From the NCBI GenBank assembly GCA_913049755.1, contig CAJWXO010000052.1:1-8194 (forward strand): 8,194 nucleotides of DNA. The letters run 5' to 3'. Numbering within the stretch: position 1 is the stretch's first letter; the number at the start of each line of letters is the position of its first letter. Below the pieces are notes generated by a model. The model searched no databases. It was not told the origin of the DNA and saw nothing but the letters and a program-made list of their open reading frames with translations. Position numbers and translations under genes: made by a program. The DNA comes from an uncultured Cryomorphaceae bacterium. GTDB lineage: Bacteria; Bacteroidota; Bacteroidia; Flavobacteriales; Schleiferiaceae. Positions 1 through 7,749 of this stretch are shown piece after piece.

Positions 1-52
1 AGAGGGCACCAGATCCTAAATCTGGCGTGTCTACCAATTCCACCACCGCGGC
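1..52 (-). tRNA. tRNA-Leu (anticodon UAG), 5' part only
   Basis: Read on the minus strand from 52, the sequence gives a 7-base acceptor strand (GCCGCGG), T8, a D-arm with the GTGGAATTGGTAGACAC pattern typical of bacterial tRNA-Leu, and a perfect 5-bp anticodon stem (CCAGA/TCTGG) around the loop TTTAGGA. The anticodon UAG lies at 18-16 and is followed by G37, as in CUN-reading leucine tRNAs. The next bases (TGCCCTCT) begin the long class II variable arm, where the window ends. The variable arm remainder, T-arm and 3' acceptor strand are off the edge, so the gene is cut by the window and not necessarily broken. The 5' end follows the stop codon of the large secreted-protein gene by 13 bases on the same strand. 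I see no convincing promoter of its own in that gap. Confidence 0.95.
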
Positions 53-65
53 ATAACGTAATTAC

Positions 66-3000
66 CTACTTCATATAAACCATTTTTTCAGTGAACACTT
101 TTCCACCTGCCTCTAATTTGTAGAGATACACCCCGGCGCTAATTACATTACCTCTGAAATCTTTTGCGTTCCAAGTAATACTATGATTTCCTGCTTCTTG
201 AGATTGGTTTATTAAAGAGTTTACTCTTCTACCATTCATATCATAGACATTTAGCTTTACATCTGATTTATAGGGAAGGCTATAATTGATAATAGTGCTT
301 GGATTAAATGGGTTTGGATAATTTTGCTGCAACTGAAAATCTTGTGGTACAACACCCTCTGATATTGTATTTAGATATCCTGAAAACTGACCAAAATTAT
401 CAGCCATAATTGTTACGGGTACTGCATTAACGTCACCTGCAGAAATAGAACTTATCATAAAAACTATGGATGAATTATTCAGATTTTCACTGAATTCGAC
501 TTCGATTTCTAATATTGCACCTTCTCCAGGCTCGATCGCGGTTGCAAAGTCGTAACCAAGAAAATAAAAATTCCCTTCTTCTGTTTCGCCAGAACCACCA
601 TCAATTGTACCATCATCGAATCGACCAAGACCAGTTATGTTTGTTACAACCATATTATCCGGCATATCAGAGATTTCAAACTCTAAGATATTTATTGTTT
701 CTGTATTTACCATATGTATTTCAAAAACACCAGTGCCTCCGGGAGCAAGCTGTCCGGATGCATTTTCAATTGTACAACCTGCTGGAGGAGTACCAATATA
801 AAAAGCGTGAGGAGTTGTTTCAGTAACCATTGGAAGGTTATTCATATCGGCAAGAATAGGGTCCGTTACAGAAATATCAACAATTGTACCTTCAGGGAGT
901 TGATCTAAAACATCATAATTAATATCCACAAGATGCCTTATTCCTGGATTGATAGGATTTGAAAGAGTATTGTCATATGCTGTAACCCTATAACCAATTC
1001 CTAGATCAGAACCAGATATAGTCCAATTATCTAAGTTAAGTAATTCACTAAAGTCTAAATCTGTACCTGTGATGAAAGGAGGATCAGCCATTATATCAAA
1101 CTCTATAGCATAAACAGGCTGAGTAGATTCCATAAAAACAGATCCAGAGGTTTGCTCACCCGAAAGTGCAAAGCCACCATATAAGTTTATGAACTGCGTC
1201 TCTATTCCAACCTCATAAATGGCTCCATCTGCAGTCCAGTTAAGGTCAACAAATCCAATATCTTGTATTGATGTACCACTTGTAAAAGAAAGATTAACTG
1301 TCATTTCTTCATCGGCATCAGGATATAACACAGCACGGCAAACAGGCCCACTCCCTGCTAGAAGAGGCTCGCCAATACTAATTCCGGTAATTGCTATTGT
1401 CCCATCTCCTTGATCAGCAATTTCTAAAGCCCAAGATTCAGTTCTTTCTGTTGGAATGATATTCAAACCATTCATTACATCTGGATAGTCCATTATCTCA
1501 AAATAGAATAAACCAAGCTCTGATTCATTATTGATATAAAAATTCAATGTATCCATTTGCCCAGAGAGAGAAGAACCATTATCCATTGATAATTCAACCC
1601 ATTCAACAGGTGTAGCTGAAATGGTGTTCGTTGGACCAGATTCAGAACCATCAGGGTAAATAGCAGTGACATAATAGTAGTATGTAGTACTATTTATAAC
1701 ATCATCATCCAAATAAGTAGTAAGGTTTCCTTCAACTTCAGCAAGTTCTTCAAATCCAGAATTCATATTTATTGATTTATATACTTTATAAGCATCAATT
1801 GAAACAGGTCTATCTAAATTAATATTAGGGTTTTCAATATCAATTTTAAGATTATATGGCAATCCACCACCATACCTAGCAAGGAAGTCTTCCTTAGGCG
1901 CATTTAGAGCCCACGCTCCTTTATCTGTTAAATTGTAATGCAAAAAACGCTGCGAATTTCGAGCTGCAAAAGAGACTAAAACATCATCGACAGCCCAACC
2001 CGAAGCCCATGATCCATTATCATTAGAATGAAAAGCTATGTAAAGACTGGGAGCTCCTGCATATTCGGATAAATCAACAGATTCCATCACCCATTCTGCA
2101 GCTGCTTCAATAGTAGTAACTTCAGTAAAATTATTTCCATCAGTACTTACCGCAATACTAGCAGACTGACCATAGGCACCATCATAATAAGATGCAAAAT
2201 TCAGAGAAATATTTTCTGCACCACTCACGTTAAGTGGAGGTGTAATAAGGTAATCAGCCGATCCATCATCATCAACCATATCATCGTTAGAACACATATA
2301 CCACGAGTGAGATGGTATGGACCAGAAATCACTTGTCCCATCTTGAGTAATAAACCAACCTTGTGATGAATTAGTAGTCAGTGTCCAGTTTTCCGGTACA
2401 CTTCCCTCTTCAAAATCTTCTTCAAAGTTTGCAGGGATAGGTCCATATGGAGCATCCCAGCTTAATAAGACTTGTGCATCCATGCCATCCTGCGCCTGAA
2501 GATTATGAGCTTCTTCTATGTAACCAGGAGTAACTGTAACCGTACCAGAATCTGCACTCTCAACAAAATAAGCTCCTCCTATAGGGTCAGTGATTGTGAT
2601 ATTTTCAAAATTAACACCAACATTAGAATTATAAGCATTTTCAACAACGACCATTTGCAAGGAGGCTATAGGCCCATTCCCAACTTCAATATTTTCATTT
2701 TCAGAACTAAACATTAAGACTCTCGTTAATCCATTAGCCAATTCATTAAATTCAATTGAGAATCCTTGAGCGCGAGCTGTTGCTTCAAGACCCGTAATAT
2801 TTAAATAATTTGGGGTATCAGATATATCAAACTGAAGTCCTCCTACCGAACCTGAATTTGCTAGACTTATTTGGATTAATACATTTTCTGAAACATCCCC
2901 TGTGTCCGAAGAAGCGCTCAGTGAGACTACGCTTCCAACAGTGACAGAACCATCAGTAATTTGACTAACCACAACTACCCCGTCATTATCACTAACTGTT

Positions 3001-3404
3001 AAATCAAATGCATCTAATTCATAAAAACCAGATAAAATTTCGGATCCATCAAAAATCAGATTGAGTACTACACTATTTCCACCAGGTTCAATTCCAGCAC
3101 CATTGTTACTAAAAAAAACGACTCTAGCTGAGCCATCATTAAGAATATTGAAATCAACTGAAAAGTTTTCTGATTCAACAGCCACCGCTCCAGAAAGCAT
3201 CAATGCTTCTTGTGATGACATGATATCGAACTGTATACCTCCAACACTGGCCTCGGAGTTTTCAATTGTAACAGGAACTATAATTTGGTCAGTATAACCA
3301 GGGAACTCAACATCATCAAGTGATACAAGTACATTCGAAAAAGCTTGGTTCGAAAAAAGTAAAACAAGCGCCAAATTAATTAATGATTTTCTTAATGAGA
3401 CCAT
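66..3404 (-). CDS. Large secreted multidomain protein with cohesin-like repeats, split FN3, MAM-like domain and T9SS/FlgD-Ig-like sorting tail
   Basis: A 1112-residue predicted surface or secreted protein of unknown specific function. Residues 1-23 form a Sec signal peptide (basic MVSLRK start, hydrophobic core, probable cleavage after AFS). Five cohesin-like beta-sandwich units follow at about 24-157, 158-293, 601-733, 734-872 and 873-1010. Each carries a small-hydrophobic-x-F-[DE]-I strand (F59, F192, F635, F769, F909). An FN3-like domain starts at about 296 (VLLSWDAPYG), is interrupted by a MAM/choice-of-anchor-like domain at about 327-478 (FEEGSVPENW, DYLITPPLNVSG, GWAVDDV), and resumes at about 535-600 (AYKVYKS, TTYYYYVTAIYPDGS). 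Residues 1024-1112 are a T9SS type A/FlgD-Ig-like tail (NYPNPFNPST, GVYLYKLEAG). The protein is acidic and cysteine-poor. The start is supported by the signal peptide and an AGGAGG five bases upstream; the stop is TAG. Sec export followed by T9SS-type outer-membrane passage is inference from family knowledge. It could be an adhesin or a binding scaffold; no catalytic domain or dockerin is evident. Confidence 0.93.
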   Translation of the reverse strand: MVSLRKSLINLALVLLFSNQAFSNVLVSLDDVEFPGYTDQIIVPVTIENSEASVGGIQFDIMSSQEALMLSGAVAVESENFSVDFNILNDGSARVVFFSNNGAGIEPGGNSVVLNLIFDGSEILSGFYELDAFDLTVSDNDGVVVVSQITDGSVTVGSVVSLSASSDTGDVSENVLIQISLANSGSVGGLQFDISDTPNYLNITGLEATARAQGFSIEFNELANGLTRVLMFSSENENIEVGNGPIASLQMVVVENAYNSNVGVNFENITITDPIGGAYFVESADSGTVTVTPGYIEEAHNLQAQDGMDAQVLLSWDAPYGPIPANFEEDFEEGSVPENWTLTTNSSQGWFITQDGTSDFWSIPSHSWYMCSNDDMVDDDGSADYLITPPLNVSGAENISLNFASYYDGAYGQSASIAVSTDGNNFTEVTTIEAAAEWVMESVDLSEYAGAPSLYIAFHSNDNGSWASGWAVDDVLVSFAARNSQRFLHYNLTDKGAWALNAPKEDFLARYGGGLPYNLKIDIENPNINLDRPVSIDAYKVYKSINMNSGFEELAEVEGNLTTYLDDDVINSTTYYYYVTAIYPDGSESGPTNTISATPVEWVELSMDNGSSLSGQMDTLNFYINNESELGLFYFEIMDYPDVMNGLNIIPTERTESWALEIADQGDGTIAITGISIGEPLLAGSGPVCRAVLYPDADEEMTVNLSFTSGTSIQDIGFVDLNWTADGAIYEVGIETQFINLYGGFALSGEQTSGSVFMESTQPVYAIEFDIMADPPFITGTDLDFSELLNLDNWTISGSDLGIGYRVTAYDNTLSNPINPGIRHLVDINYDVLDQLPEGTIVDISVTDPILADMNNLPMVTETTPHAFYIGTPPAGCTIENASGQLAPGGTGVFEIHMVNTETINILEFEISDMPDNMVVTNITGLGRFDDGTIDGGSGETEEGNFYFLGYDFATAIEPGEGAILEIEVEFSENLNNSSIVFMISSISAGDVNAVPVTIMADNFGQFSGYLNTISEGVVPQDFQLQQNYPNPFNPSTIINYSLPYKSDVKLNVYDMNGRRVNSLINQSQEAGNHSITWNAKDFRGNVISAGVYLYKLEAGGKVFTEKMVYMK

Positions 3405-3409
3405 TAGAT

Positions 3410-3415
3410 CCTCCT
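3410..3415 (-). promoter_or_regulatory. Strong Shine-Dalgarno sequence of the secreted-protein gene
   Basis: On the minus strand a perfect AGGAGG is followed by ATCTA and then the ATG at 3404, a five-base spacer. It is the best ribosome binding site in the window. The starts of nusB, secA and the PLP enzyme have only weaker purine tracts. It fixes the start codon of the large gene and suggests efficient, independent translation. Confidence 0.8.
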
Positions 3416-3534
3416 GCTAAATTAAAACTAAAAAAATTTAAAAATTTTAGAAAAAAATGAGAATTACCAGTTTATACAAATGCTGATAGCTCTCCTATAA
3501 AATAACGATTTTCTACCTATATACCACTCATAAA
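3416..3534 (-). promoter_or_regulatory. AT-rich gap that probably holds the promoter of the secreted-protein gene
   Basis: This is the only sizeable gap inside the window and separates the nusB-secA-PLP operon from the large gene. A TATAAA hexamer (minus strand, 3476-3471) lies about 55 bases before the Shine-Dalgarno sequence and could be a -10 element. The hexamer at the matching -35 distance (TATAGG) is poor. I also do not see a clean Bacteroidetes-type TTTG / TAnnTTTG pair. No GC-rich terminator hairpin follows the PLP gene; only AT-only weak hairpins are present. Transcription of the large gene could therefore start here or partly read through from the operon. Confidence 0.3.
3428..3450. 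repeat. AT-rich inverted repeat in the leader of the secreted-protein gene
   Basis: Six-base arms CTAAAA and TTTTAG flank an 11-base A/T-only centre, within a longer A/T tract just upstream of the Shine-Dalgarno sequence. It could be a weak hairpin in the 5' leader, an operator half-site pair, or chance in low-complexity sequence. No G or C pairs stabilise it beyond the outermost C-G. Confidence 0.3.
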
Positions 3535-4701
3535 TTAATCTTCTAATGCTTGAAGTAAGTCTGAATATAAATCGTCTACATTTTCTATACCAACAGATAA
3601 CCTGATAAGAGTCTTGGTTAAGCCCATCTGCTCTTTAGTTTTAACAGGAACAGACACATGGGTCATATCATAAGGTACAGAGATTAAACTTTCAACTCCT
3701 CCGAGACTCTCTGCTAAAGTAAATAACTTGATTTTTTTCAAGAAGGAATCCCTTTTTTCAACTGAACTTACTTTTACTGAAATAATACTACCAAAAATTG
3801 GCTTCCCTTCAGGATTCAACTGTTGTTTAATCGCTAGTTTATTTTGCTTATGACTTTTCAATCCAGGATATATGACAGATTCAATTGAATCATGCGTACT
3901 AAGTTTTTCAGCCAATATAAAAGCATTATCAGATTGCTTTTGCACACGAAGACCAAGTGTTTTAGTACTTCTTAATAAAAGCCAGCAGTCAAATGGAGAA
4001 GGAACCGCTCCTCCTGATTTCTGAATAAAATAAAGTTTTTCAGCTAAAATTTCATCATCAGTAATTAATACTCCAGAAATTAAGTCACTATGCCCACCAA
4101 TGTATTTAGTTGCACTGTGCATAACAATATCCGCACCTAGCTGAATTGGAGATTGTCCATACGGACTCATAAAAGTATTATCGACAACTAGAGAAATATT
4201 ATGTGACTTACACAAGTCTGAAGTCTTTTTTATATCACATAATTCTAAAAGAGGGTTCGTAGGAGTTTCAACAAAAACCCATTTAGTATTAGGTTTTATT
4301 GCCGCTGCAATTTCATCTACACTTCGAGTATCAACAAAATCAAATTTAAAACCATGCCTTTGTAAAACTTCAGTTATCAAGCGATACGTTCCACCATATG
4401 TATTTCTACCAACGACTACATGATCACCCTCATTCAACATTTGGAATAGTGCAGTAATCGCAGCCATTCCACTTGAAAAAGAAATTGCAAAATCACAATT
4501 TTCCAACGAAGCAATATTCTCTTCATATCTTTTTGTTGTTGGATTACCAGCACGTGAATAATCAAAACCATTATTTACACCAACACTGATTTGCTTAAAT
4601 GTAGATGTTAAATTAAGAGCTGGAATAACTGCACCTGTTTCTACATCAGCTTTATTACCTGAATGGATAGCTCTTGTACGGAATTTTAATTTATTTTTCA
4701 T
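3535..4701 (-). CDS. Cys/Met-metabolism PLP enzyme, probable cystathionine gamma-lyase or gamma-synthase
   Basis: A 388-residue fold-type I PLP enzyme of the transsulfuration family, normally a cytoplasmic tetramer and usually 380-400 residues, so full length. Visible family residues are: Y48 and R50 (DYSRAGNPTT), which reach the neighbouring subunit's PLP phosphate; SSGM 76-79, the phosphate loop; Y102, which stacks on the cofactor ring; D174, which binds the pyridine nitrogen; K199 in HSATKYIGGHSD, the Schiff-base lysine; and R367 in LIRLSVG, which binds the substrate carboxylate. E337 in SLGGVESLI is the glutamate typical of enzymes handling cystathionine. YGGT at 102-105 lacks the cysteine of methionine gamma-lyase. 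The enzyme would either split cystathionine to cysteine or make it from an activated homoserine; the sequence does not settle which, and a sulfhydrylase role is less likely. Its ATG lies one base after the secA stop, implying translational coupling in the nusB-secA operon. I leave the symbol blank because direction and substrate are unresolved. Confidence 0.93.
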   Translation of the reverse strand: MKNKLKFRTRAIHSGNKADVETGAVIPALNLTSTFKQISVGVNNGFDYSRAGNPTTKRYEENIASLENCDFAISFSSGMAAITALFQMLNEGDHVVVGRNTYGGTYRLITEVLQRHGFKFDFVDTRSVDEIAAAIKPNTKWVFVETPTNPLLELCDIKKTSDLCKSHNISLVVDNTFMSPYGQSPIQLGADIVMHSATKYIGGHSDLISGVLITDDEILAEKLYFIQKSGGAVPSPFDCWLLLRSTKTLGLRVQKQSDNAFILAEKLSTHDSIESVIYPGLKSHKQNKLAIKQQLNPEGKPIFGSIISVKVSSVEKRDSFLKKIKLFTLAESLGGVESLISVPYDMTHVSVPVKTKEQMGLTKTLIRLSVGIENVDDLYSDLLQALED

Positions 4702-4702
4702 T

Positions 4703-7700
4703 TTAAACCTGACTAAAACCTTTTTTTAGATAAGACTGTAATTTTTTAAATTTGATTTCTGAAACTTCACCCGTTGGACTTTTGACGGATACTTTTTCAT
4801 TGCGACCATGTTTTTGCTCTGCTTGAACAGGTACCCTGACTTGCTGAGGTTGATTCCCTCGGTTTTGAGATTGAGACCCTGAAAAACCCATTCCTGTAGT
4901 ATCTTGATGCGATGTTTTCATATTTCGCACCTTTGGCTTTGCTTGTTGTACTTGTTGCTCTTGTCCCTGGATTTGGGTTCTGAAAAGTCTCTGCAATGTA
5001 ACGGCATTCATATCTGACATCATATCTTGAAACATTTTAAAGCCTTCTGACTTGTATTCTAAAAGTGGGTTTTTTTGCCCATACGCTCTTAGATTTATTC
5101 CTTCTCTCAATTGATCCATTCCATAAAGATGATCTTTCCATTTATCATCAATGGTCCTGAGCATCACAAATCTTTCAAACCCTTTCATCATTTCTTCATC
5201 AAGTAGGGATTCTTTAGCTTTATAAATAACCTTTGCCCTTTCAATGATCCAATCTGAAATATTTTCAGGACTTGGGTCATCATTCTCTAAATCTTCTTTT
5301 ATCTTTTCAAATGAAGTATCCACTAAAATATGACTAGACAGATGTTGTCTTAAATAGTCCCAATCCCAAGTATCAGGATCACCTATTTGTTTCTGTGCTT
5401 CAATCTCGTCATCAACAAAATCTGTCAAAAGCGGAGAGACCGAATCAGTTGCATCATCCCCTGAAAGTGCTTGATTTCTTATATCATAGACGACCTGTCG
5501 CTGTTGATTCATAACATCATCATATTCGAGTAAATGCTTTCTGATACCGTAGTTTCTTACTTCTACTTTTTTTTGAGCATTAGATATAGCTCTTGTAACC
5601 ATTTTCGCAGAAATAACTTCACCTTCTTCAATACCCATTCGATCCATTATTGCAGCGACTTTATCCGAACTAAAGAGTCGCATCAAATCATCTTCTAGAG
5701 ATAAATAAAACCTGGAAGATCCAGGGTCTCCTTGACGCCCACTTCTACCTCTTAATTGTAAATCGATTCTTCGTGACTCATGACGCTCAGTTCCAATAAT
5801 GTGTAGACCTCCTATTTCTTTAATACCGGATACTAATTTGATATCTGTTCCTCTACCAGCCATATTTGTTGCAATAGTGACAGCTCCAGTTTGGCCTGCT
5901 CTACTAACTACTTCAGCTTCACTTTTATGCTGTTTAGCATTAAGGACACTGTGAGGAATGCTTTTCCTTTTTAACATTCTTGCGAGAAGTTCAGATATTT
6001 CAACAGATATTGTACCAACGAGAACTGGCTGTCCTTTTTTATGACATTCAATAATTTCATCAATTACTGCATTATATTTTTCACGTTTAGTTTTATAGAC
6101 TAAATCTTCTCGATCTTCTCTAGAAATGGTTGTATGTGTTGGAATAACAGTCACATCTAAAGCATATATAGAACCAAGCTCTTCAGCTTCAGTTTCTGCG
6201 GTTCCAGTCATGCCAGCTAGCTTATCATACAATCTGAAATAGTTTTGAATAGTAATCGTTGCTAGGGTTTGCGTTTCTCTTTCTATTCGAACATTTTCTT
6301 TAGCCTCAAGTGCTTGGTGTAGACCATCAGAATACCGCCTTCCAGGAAGGACCCTACCAGTGAATTCATCAACAATCATCACTTTTCCATTTTCCAAGAC
6401 ATACTCAACATCTTTCTCATATAAGGTATACGCTTTCAATAATTGATTAAAGTTATGAATCGTACCACTTCTTTGAGCATGGAGTTGATGTGCTTTTTCG
6501 CGCTCTTCCTCTTTTTCTTGCTTATCAAAACTCTCATTTTCATCTACTTCAAGCAATAATTCACCTAGGTCAGGAATAATAAAAGTTTCAGGTTTTTCAG
6601 GAGATAGAACATTTCTCCCTTTTTCCGTGATGTCCATAACATGACTTTTTTCCTCAATTGAAAAAAATAGGTCATCATCAACTTCGTGCATTTTTTTATC
6701 TCTAATATGTTCAGACTCTACGTCATGTGCAAGTTTAAGCATTCCTGTCTCTTGAAATATTTTCATTACCAACTTATGTTTTGGCATGCCTCTTTGAGCT
6801 TGCAAAAGTTTTAGACCTGCACTGCTTTCATCACCAGCATCAATAAATTTTTGAGCATCTCTAACCAGATCAGCAACAAGTTCTGTTTGTTTTTTTACTA
6901 ATTGTTGAACACCTGGTTTTAAGGTGGTAAAAGTTTCATCAACTGGTGCATCAACGGCACCTGAAATAATCAATGGTGTTCTTGCCTCATCAATAAGAAC
7001 ACTATCAACTTCATCTACAATTGCAAAAGAATGACCTCTTTGTACTTTATCCTCTTTTTTAAGAGACATATTATCTCTGAGATAATCAAAACCAAACTCG
7101 TTATTTGTTCCATATGTGATATCTTTGTTGTACATCTCTCTTCTTTCAGAGTTGTCCATTGAATTAAGTATATATCCTACAGATAGCCCTAATCGCTTGT
7201 AGACTTCACCCATCCATTCAGCATCTCTCTGCGCAAGATAATCGTTCACTGTTATAACATGTACACCACGTCCAGTTAACGCATTTAAGTATATTGGCAT
7301 CGTAGCTACTAGAGTTTTTCCTTCCCCTGTTTTCATTTCTGCGACTTTACCGTTATGTAAAATAATTGCTCCAATTAATTGGACATCATAAGGTATCATT
7401 TCCCATGTTATCTCCTGGCCTGAGACTTTCCAAGAAGAACCACACATCCTCCTTGAGACATCTTTTACAATTGCAAAGGCTTCGACCATCACAAGCCCCA
7501 GCGCTCCTTGCTCAGCTTTTAATATCTCTTCTTTTCTTTCTTTTTTATCCATACTCGAGGATAAGGAGTTCTTCTTTTCCTCTGTCGCATTAATAACAAA
7601 AGTTTTTAATTCTTTTGTTCTCTTAATTAAGTCTTCATCTGTTTTTGAAGATAATTTTTCATAATGTAAATTAATTTGAGAAATCACATTTGATAGCTTT

Positions 7701-7747
7701 TTAATTTCTCTATCAGATTTTGTTCCAAATAATTTTGCGAAAATCAT
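4703..7747 (-). CDS. secA: Protein translocase ATPase subunit SecA
   Basis: The ATP-driven motor that pushes signal-peptide-bearing preproteins through SecYEG at the inner membrane. The 1014 residues carry the full domain order. The N-terminal LFGTKSDREIKKL is characteristic of the family. NBD1 has Walker A MKTGEGKT (138-145) and Walker B DEVD (245-248). The cross-linking domain is enlarged, at about 264-445, and is followed by VDEFTGRVLPGRRYSDG (459-475). NBD2 has TNMAGRGTDIKL (627-638) and the arginine-finger segment QLRGRSGRQGD (664-674). Helical scaffold and two-helix finger regions follow, with the finger-tip tyrosine probably Y889 in LRAYGQKNP. The cross-linking domain is roughly 85 residues longer than in E. 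coli, as I recall that sequence; this fits FCB-group SecA. The C-terminal linker is Gln-rich. The tail keeps GRN (981-983) but lacks the CxCx8CH zinc motif and has no cysteine at all. The ATG sits two bases after the nusB stop, with AAAGGA upstream. Confidence 0.98.
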   Translation of the reverse strand: MIFAKLFGTKSDREIKKLSNVISQINLHYEKLSSKTDEDLIKRTKELKTFVINATEEKKNSLSSSMDKKERKEEILKAEQGALGLVMVEAFAIVKDVSRRMCGSSWKVSGQEITWEMIPYDVQLIGAIILHNGKVAEMKTGEGKTLVATMPIYLNALTGRGVHVITVNDYLAQRDAEWMGEVYKRLGLSVGYILNSMDNSERREMYNKDITYGTNNEFGFDYLRDNMSLKKEDKVQRGHSFAIVDEVDSVLIDEARTPLIISGAVDAPVDETFTTLKPGVQQLVKKQTELVADLVRDAQKFIDAGDESSAGLKLLQAQRGMPKHKLVMKIFQETGMLKLAHDVESEHIRDKKMHEVDDDLFFSIEEKSHVMDITEKGRNVLSPEKPETFIIPDLGELLLEVDENESFDKQEKEEEREKAHQLHAQRSGTIHNFNQLLKAYTLYEKDVEYVLENGKVMIVDEFTGRVLPGRRYSDGLHQALEAKENVRIERETQTLATITIQNYFRLYDKLAGMTGTAETEAEELGSIYALDVTVIPTHTTISREDREDLVYKTKREKYNAVIDEIIECHKKGQPVLVGTISVEISELLARMLKRKSIPHSVLNAKQHKSEAEVVSRAGQTGAVTIATNMAGRGTDIKLVSGIKEIGGLHIIGTERHESRRIDLQLRGRSGRQGDPGSSRFYLSLEDDLMRLFSSDKVAAIMDRMGIEEGEVISAKMVTRAISNAQKKVEVRNYGIRKHLLEYDDVMNQQRQVVYDIRNQALSGDDATDSVSPLLTDFVDDEIEAQKQIGDPDTWDWDYLRQHLSSHILVDTSFEKIKEDLENDDPSPENISDWIIERAKVIYKAKESLLDEEMMKGFERFVMLRTIDDKWKDHLYGMDQLREGINLRAYGQKNPLLEYKSEGFKMFQDMMSDMNAVTLQRLFRTQIQGQEQQVQQAKPKVRNMKTSHQDTTGMGFSGSQSQNRGNQPQQVRVPVQAEQKHGRNEKVSVKSPTGEVSEIKFKKLQSYLKKGFSQV

Positions 7748-7749
7748 TG

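Noticed and set aside
53..65. Terminator between the secreted-protein gene and the tRNA
   Set aside because: The 13 bases hold only the short palindrome GTAATTAC, with no loop or T-run capable of intrinsic termination.
53..130. Promoter for the tRNA-Leu within the end of the secreted-protein gene
   Set aside because: A TTATAT hexamer is present, but the hexamer 17 bases upstream is unlike a -35 element, so I did not list it.
515..3297. Several plus-strand open frames (515-826, 714-908, 1219-1413, 2472-2717, 3061-3297) inside the large minus-strand gene
   Set aside because: They lie wholly antisense to a well-supported coding region, show no recognisable domains or plausible composition, and lack ribosome binding sites; they are frame shadows.
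3484..3530. Rho-independent terminator after the PLP enzyme gene
   Set aside because: The only stem visible (AAAAT/ATTTT around CGTT, minus strand) is A/T-only and too weak, with no proper U-run after it.
7366..7593. Plus-strand open frame of 75 codons antisense to the secA 5' part
   Set aside because: It overlaps the highly conserved SecA N-terminal region and its Leu/Ser/Arg-rich translation looks like a reverse-strand shadow.
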